A DNA stretch of 35,770 nucleotides, taken from positions 1-35,770 of the forward strand of contig JADRCO010000369.1 in assembly GCA_021464525.1 (NCBI GenBank), written 5' to 3'. Positions within the stretch are counted from its first letter, which is position 1, and each line of letters begins with the position of its first letter. The position numbers and the translations under genes are program-made. Origin of the DNA: Rhizophagus sp. LPA8_4_AMF. Taxonomy: Eukaryota; Glomeromycota; Glomeromycetes; Glomerales; Glomeraceae. This document shows positions 32,083-35,770 of the stretch, piece after piece. The notes below the pieces were generated by a model. That model was not told the origin of the DNA. It searched no databases and was given only the letters and a program-made list of their open reading frames with translations.

Positions 32083-34030
32083 AAGCCTTTTTATGTTGCA
32101 CATGAATATTTCCATTTTGAGTTCTGTATAGGGTGTTATTGGTGAGGGTGTGTCAGTAAAAACATATCCTGTTACTTGAGAATTATCAGAGATGCTACCA
32201 GAAGATTGATCAATAGTGGAAACCACAGAGCTGATTTCCAGTAAGGGACTAGAATCGTTAAAGACGCTTTTTCTCTTATCACTTTTACCAGAATTCGAGG
32301 TATCAATATTCAAGTGGAATTGGCCCACAGATACTTCTTCCTCCAATCCTGATGAAAGGCACCTATAGCCTCTGCGAACAGATCCATGGTCCAAGAATAG
32401 TATCTCAGAAGTTATGTGTTTATTCTGGTCGCAAATAGATCGATCTGGAAAGGACTCTATATCTTATAAATCTGTGAAAATATTGTTAGATGGAGCATCC
32501 AATTGTTCTTGTCTTTCTTCAATTAAGATGCTTGATCTGTGATTACGTTCATAGTTTCTAAGATGTGTTCCGCACAATGATTTACTTTTCATCATAAGCA
32601 TAAATTCCACAGATCCTTTGTAATTTTTGATAAACTGGCTAACGTTGTGCTTTTTTGATAGTTTATATAAGTCACACATGTCATATTGTCAGTTCAGATG
32701 AAAACAGTTTGATCTTTCAGCTGTTTGAAGGTAAGTAAGGCAAAGAAAATTGCCTTCAGTTCTAAATAATTTATGTGAAGTTATTGTTCTTGTTAGTTCT
32801 AATTTCTGTGAATGGTCGTGTTGTTATATGTTGTGCTCCATCTGCTGTTCAACGCATTTATGAATACTGTCAAAGTCGGTATCTTCAAAATCAAGCTTTT
32901 CCTGTTCTAAAAGGGTAATTCCTGTATCCACCATTCTAACTGACGAAGACTCTCCTGAGATAACCTTACTGTTTCGTTTCAGCCTGAGTGCTTTAGAGCT
33001 TCATTCTTGTTGCGTAAAAGAGCTTGTGAATACAGTCTTGCCAGGAATACTGCATTGGTTATTGATATTATTTTGCCTATAAGGGAAGCTAGTTTTCTGA
33101 TCAGTAATATTTTTAACAGTTTTGCCTTTCGATATTCTCGAATTAAATCGTAAACTTTCTGTTTAGGGAGTTTTAATGTCATCATTTTTGAGTCTATCTG
33201 AAACTCTAGATAGTCTATCCTTTGACAAGATATTAAGCAAGACTTTTTTGCGTTTATTGTAAATCTATATAACTGTAATTGGTTGATTAGCCAATTCATC
33301 TGTATTAATGCTTCTATTCAGGAAGAAACCATGATAAGGATGTTGTTGAGGTAAGCCACTAGTTGTATTCCCTTTACTCTTACCAACTTGATAATCGGTT
33401 TGAGAACTTTTGTGAAGATTCTTGAACTCGTCATCAAGCCAAAGGGGAGACATGTGAAATAATATCGCTTTTCCCAGAAATTGAAAGCGAAAAAATGCTG
33501 TTGAGATTCTACCAGTGGAATATGATAAAAGGCCTGATTGAGATCTATGAAAACCATATAATCGCCACGTTTTATTATTAATTTTACTAAATCCATACTT
33601 TCCATTTTGAAATGGTTATAAGATACATAGCAGTTGAGTTTTCTTAAATTGATTATTGGTCTGAGATCTCCAGTCTTTTTTGGTACCATAAAGACATTTG
33701 ATGTGAAATAAGAGATTTATAGATCCAATTTCTGTATAGCTCTTAAATCTAATAATTTCTGTATTTCTTGCTCAAAAACAGATAGTTCTGTGTCTTTGTA
33801 ACTTCTGTATGAGATAGGGGTAACTTGTAAGGGTGGTTGACTTTGCCATTCTGGGGAATAACCTTTAGAAACAATATCAGTAATCTAAGACTTGCTGAAG
33901 TTCTGGATCCATCGTTGCTTGTAATGTTATAGTTGTCCTGCAATCTGTATGAAAATAATTATTTGATCTAACTCTGGGAATCGGTTTTGGTCACCCTTGT
34001 ATGAGTTTTCCAACTGTTATTATTGTTTAT
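32083..34030 (-). pseudogene. DIRS reverse transcriptase/RNase H, inactivated
   Basis: Continuous with the gag frame. RT landmarks: NVFMVPKKTGDLRPIINLRK, VFIDLNQAFYHIP (catalytic Asp kept), TCLPFGLM, then AYLNNILIM at 33342-33347 where YLDD is expected: both catalytic Asp codons are AAC, one G-to-A change each from GAC. The thumb follows (YLEFQID, LPKQKVYDLIREYRK). RNase H landmarks: VFINALNSRW (VFTDA expected), YLELKAIFFALLTFKQLKDQ and TDNMTCVTYIN, then FQIDLFATRINT and ILIPRILVKVIREKASL, the usual DIRS pol end. There are more than ten in-frame stops, all one transition from CAA, CAG, CGA or TGG. Confidence 0.88.
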
Positions 34031-34757
34031 TCTTCCAAGAATTGTTATAACGACCTTTTCCGTTATAACCAGGTGACTTTAGGGCAATTTGTAATTAATA
34101 CTTGATGGTTGGTTTTGTTTAAAATTTTGTTTGCTTTTTTCCACTGCTAAGCATATCATTAAGGAATTTGTTTGATTCATTTTTATTTTTAATGGTTTGA
34201 TAGAGTTCTTTAACAAAAACTTCCTCTTTATCAAGAGATTTATGATAAGTTGGAGAAATTGTAGCCTTAATGGCGTGTTCTTGGTGTAAATTGTTGACAA
34301 ATGATAAGGAGTCTAACGTCAGTGCTCTGGCATTAAGGACAGTCTATTCTAGTTGTACCTATACTTCATATTGTTTCTCAGAATTATCTTGTGATTTAGA
34401 CACATAAACCAGTTGAAGTGCATTATCAATGAGCCTGATAACAGCTGAGAACTGGTAAACTGCTCTATGAAGAGTGATATCATAATCTTTTGCATTTCAG
34501 AGCATGTTGGTCCACAATTTTTTATCCATAATGGGTGGGTTAAAGGAGATATTCTTGTTTCTAGGTTCTGTTTAGAGGATAGTTTTACGGATACTTAGTG
34601 TGAAAACATTATCTTTAAAAATCTTTGTAGGTAACTTTTGCATTTCACCAGTGGTGAATCAGATGTTTGAGTCAAAGTCATTAATGTCGTCAACTTGTTC
34701 ATTATTACCAATAACTTCAGTTCCGTTATTATTAAAGTTAGGTAAGTTATGAGACAT
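34031..34757 (-). pseudogene. DIRS gag-like region, inactivated
   Basis: Starts MSHNLPNFNNNGTEVIG at ATG 34757 and runs in frame into the RT. It is hydrophilic, with a helical middle (YQFSAVIRLIDNALQLVYVS) and a Gly/Tyr/Asn-rich basic tail (SPGYNGKGRYNNSWKNK), as in gag proteins of fungal DIRS elements. Nine in-frame stops (TAA, TAG, TGA) occur with no frameshift. No CCHC zinc knuckle is seen. Confidence 0.75.
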
Positions 34758-34806
34758 ACTAAAAGTTATTTTAGTATCAAGCGCGAACTGTTACAAGAAA
34801 GAAACA

Positions 34807-34974
34807 GCCTGAAGTGGCTTAGGATCAGATTGTATAGTATATATATAGTTTAATGAATGTACAAAATAGTTTAATGATTTGTAATATTTGTATTACCTAT
34901 AAAATCTTACTGCAATAAAGAATTGGCTGTTAGCACGTGATTTCTATTATCCCGCAGTTATGAGATTAATTTTA
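34807..34974. repeat. DIRS right inverted repeat
   Basis: Inverted partner of 30760-30893 plus a right-only extension (to 34974) whose complement lies in the internal complementary region. The gag start lies 50 bp inside it, so this repeat probably carries the element promoter (family knowledge, not shown). Confidence 0.9.
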
Positions 34975-35223
34975 CTTCTACTTCAAATACTTGGTCATGC
35001 TATTTATTTTCACTTCAAATATTTGGTCATTATAGTGTGATTGGAGCTGTTTTAATTTCTTTTTGAATACAGTCTATTCTCTCTATAATTACACATTTAG
35101 GACAAGCTATTTTCCGTGATTACTATAAAAAGGTGTGACTATATAAAAAATTTCTTATATATATAAATCATAATTCTGGCCAAAAATTAACATAATTTTT
35201 GACCTAAAACGTTATCATATCAT
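34975..35223. other. Flank between DIRS element and tandem array
   Basis: CTTCAAATA(C/T)TTGGTCAT occurs twice (34981 and about 35012). A second copy, in opposite orientation, of the dispersed GGCC(A/G)GAATTA repeat lies at 35170-35206. TATAAAAAGG and CTATATAAAAAAT at about 35125-35150 resemble TATA boxes, but no gene follows within the window. Confidence 0.4.
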
Positions 35224-35770
35224 AACTCCGCCAATATTGATCATAGAAAGATGATCTTACCACCATTCGATTCGTCATAACGAGATGAATCTAATGGTAG
35301 TAAGATCATTGAAATTCAATCACTAGATCAATTTCCAAAATTAAAAATTATTAAAAGATTTTGAGTAGTAACTCTGTCAATATTGATCGTAGAAAGATGA
35401 TCTTATCACCATTCGATTCATCGTAATGAGACGAATCTAATGATAGTAAGATTATCGAAATCCAATCACTAGATCAATTTCTGAAAATAAAAATTATTAA
35501 ATAGGTTTTGAGTGATAACTCTGTCAATATTGATCGTAGAGAGATGATCTTACCACCATTCGATTCGTCTCACTTAGACGATTCCAACGAGCTATTAATC
35601 ATCTTTTTACAATTACTAGATGCTAAGATATTCAACAAAATGTTATTTAGCGCAGTAAACATGAATCAAGAAATATTAAAATGCCAATTTTTGACATTTT
35701 GTTGAATTGCTCATCAGCCAGTGATCGTAGAAAGATGAAACTACCACCATTCGATTCGTCTCAATGAGAC
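35224..35770. repeat. Tandem array of hairpin-forming units, about 147 bp
   Basis: Units begin AACTC(C/T)G(C/T)CAATATTGATC at 35224, 35370 and 35517 (spacing 146 and 147 bp). A fourth, diverged unit (GTGATCGTAGAAAGATG at 35721) continues past the window end. Each carries AAAGATGATCTTACCACCATT and a downstream inverted copy. In units 1 and 2 these form stems of about 26 bp with a 5-7 nt loop (35251-35309 and 35397-35455). Unit 3 keeps the left arm but its right arm is replaced by other sequence. The ORF at 35508-35705 is likely fortuitous. Confidence 0.75.

Larger units (their letters stand above)
30693..34974 (-). mobile_element. DIRS-type retrotransposon, complete structure, inactivated
   Basis: Order in minus-strand sense: right inverted repeat (34807-34974), gag, reverse transcriptase, RNase H, tyrosine recombinase, internal complementary region (30969-31084), left inverted repeat (30693-30893). 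DIRS elements replicate through RNA and integrate by a tyrosine recombinase instead of an integrase, so they lack LTRs and target-site duplications; none are visible here. The inverted repeats match over about 133 bp with few differences, and the internal region contains the complements of both outer extensions, as expected for the circularisation template. Both coding frames hold many stops but no frameshift was found. About 4.3 kb. Confidence 0.92.

Noticed and set aside
32041-32394. 117-aa minus ORF (starts MDHGSVRRGY)
   Set aside because: Shadow frame of the DIRS pol end: the pol frame here reads ILIPRILVKVIREKASL, the family's usual C-terminus.
1-35770. CRISPR arrays, operons, prokaryotic promoters or origins
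   Set aside because: The window is eukaryotic (spliced genes, CCT chaperonin, DIRS element), and none of the tandem arrays has a repeat-spacer pattern.

Overview
The window reads as nuclear DNA of an arbuscular mycorrhizal fungus (Glomeromycotina, Rhizophagus-like). This is inferred from the very AT-rich intergenic DNA, short GT-AG introns of about 60-110 nt, a protein kinase with the Cys-rich N-terminus seen in the expanded kinase families of these fungi, SAM-type and coiled-coil/nuclease gene fragments, and a DIRS retrotransposon. No search was run, so the species is not fixed.

Layout. 1-3900: AT-rich DNA with one three-exon gene (1168-1780, minus; 125 aa, unrecognised) and an 18-bp minisatellite. 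3900-6230: a decayed reading frame and a gene-less cluster of E-box and AP-1-like sites. 6304-7284: a Zn2Cys6 transcription factor. 7300-13700: a long repeat-rich gap with minisatellites, a 174-bp TIR element, a decayed gene and a foldback element built from short iterated words. 13742-14833: a phosphotransferase (APH/choline-kinase fold). 16620-18289: a two- to four-exon protein kinase. 18640-20560: broken accessory genes (coiled-coil plus PD-(D/E)XK-like nuclease; SAM-like domain; an unassigned ORF). 20952-21984: a two-exon membrane-anchored coiled-coil protein. 23049-25318: a complete nine-exon CCT3 (chaperonin gamma) gene, the firmest housekeeping anchor. 25550-30690: weak gene candidates, a spliced pseudogene, tandem repeats and a Pro-rich heptad-repeat reading frame on the minus strand. 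30693-34974: a structurally complete but inactivated DIRS retrotransposon. 35224-35770: a tandem array of hairpin-forming units of about 147 bp.

The kept genes (CCT3, kinase, phosphotransferase, zinc-cluster factor, membrane protein, small 125-aa protein) are scattered single genes on both strands with no sign of a shared pathway. The rest is accessory and mobile DNA.

Most notable: the DIRS element keeps its inverted repeats, internal complementary region and two indel-free coding frames, yet carries about 25 in-frame stops. All are reachable by single C-to-T or G-to-A changes, as are its YxDD-to-YLNN change and the loss of a recombinase arginine. Other broken genes here carry similar nonsense changes. 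This suggests a deamination-like or RIP-like decay process that can be tested.
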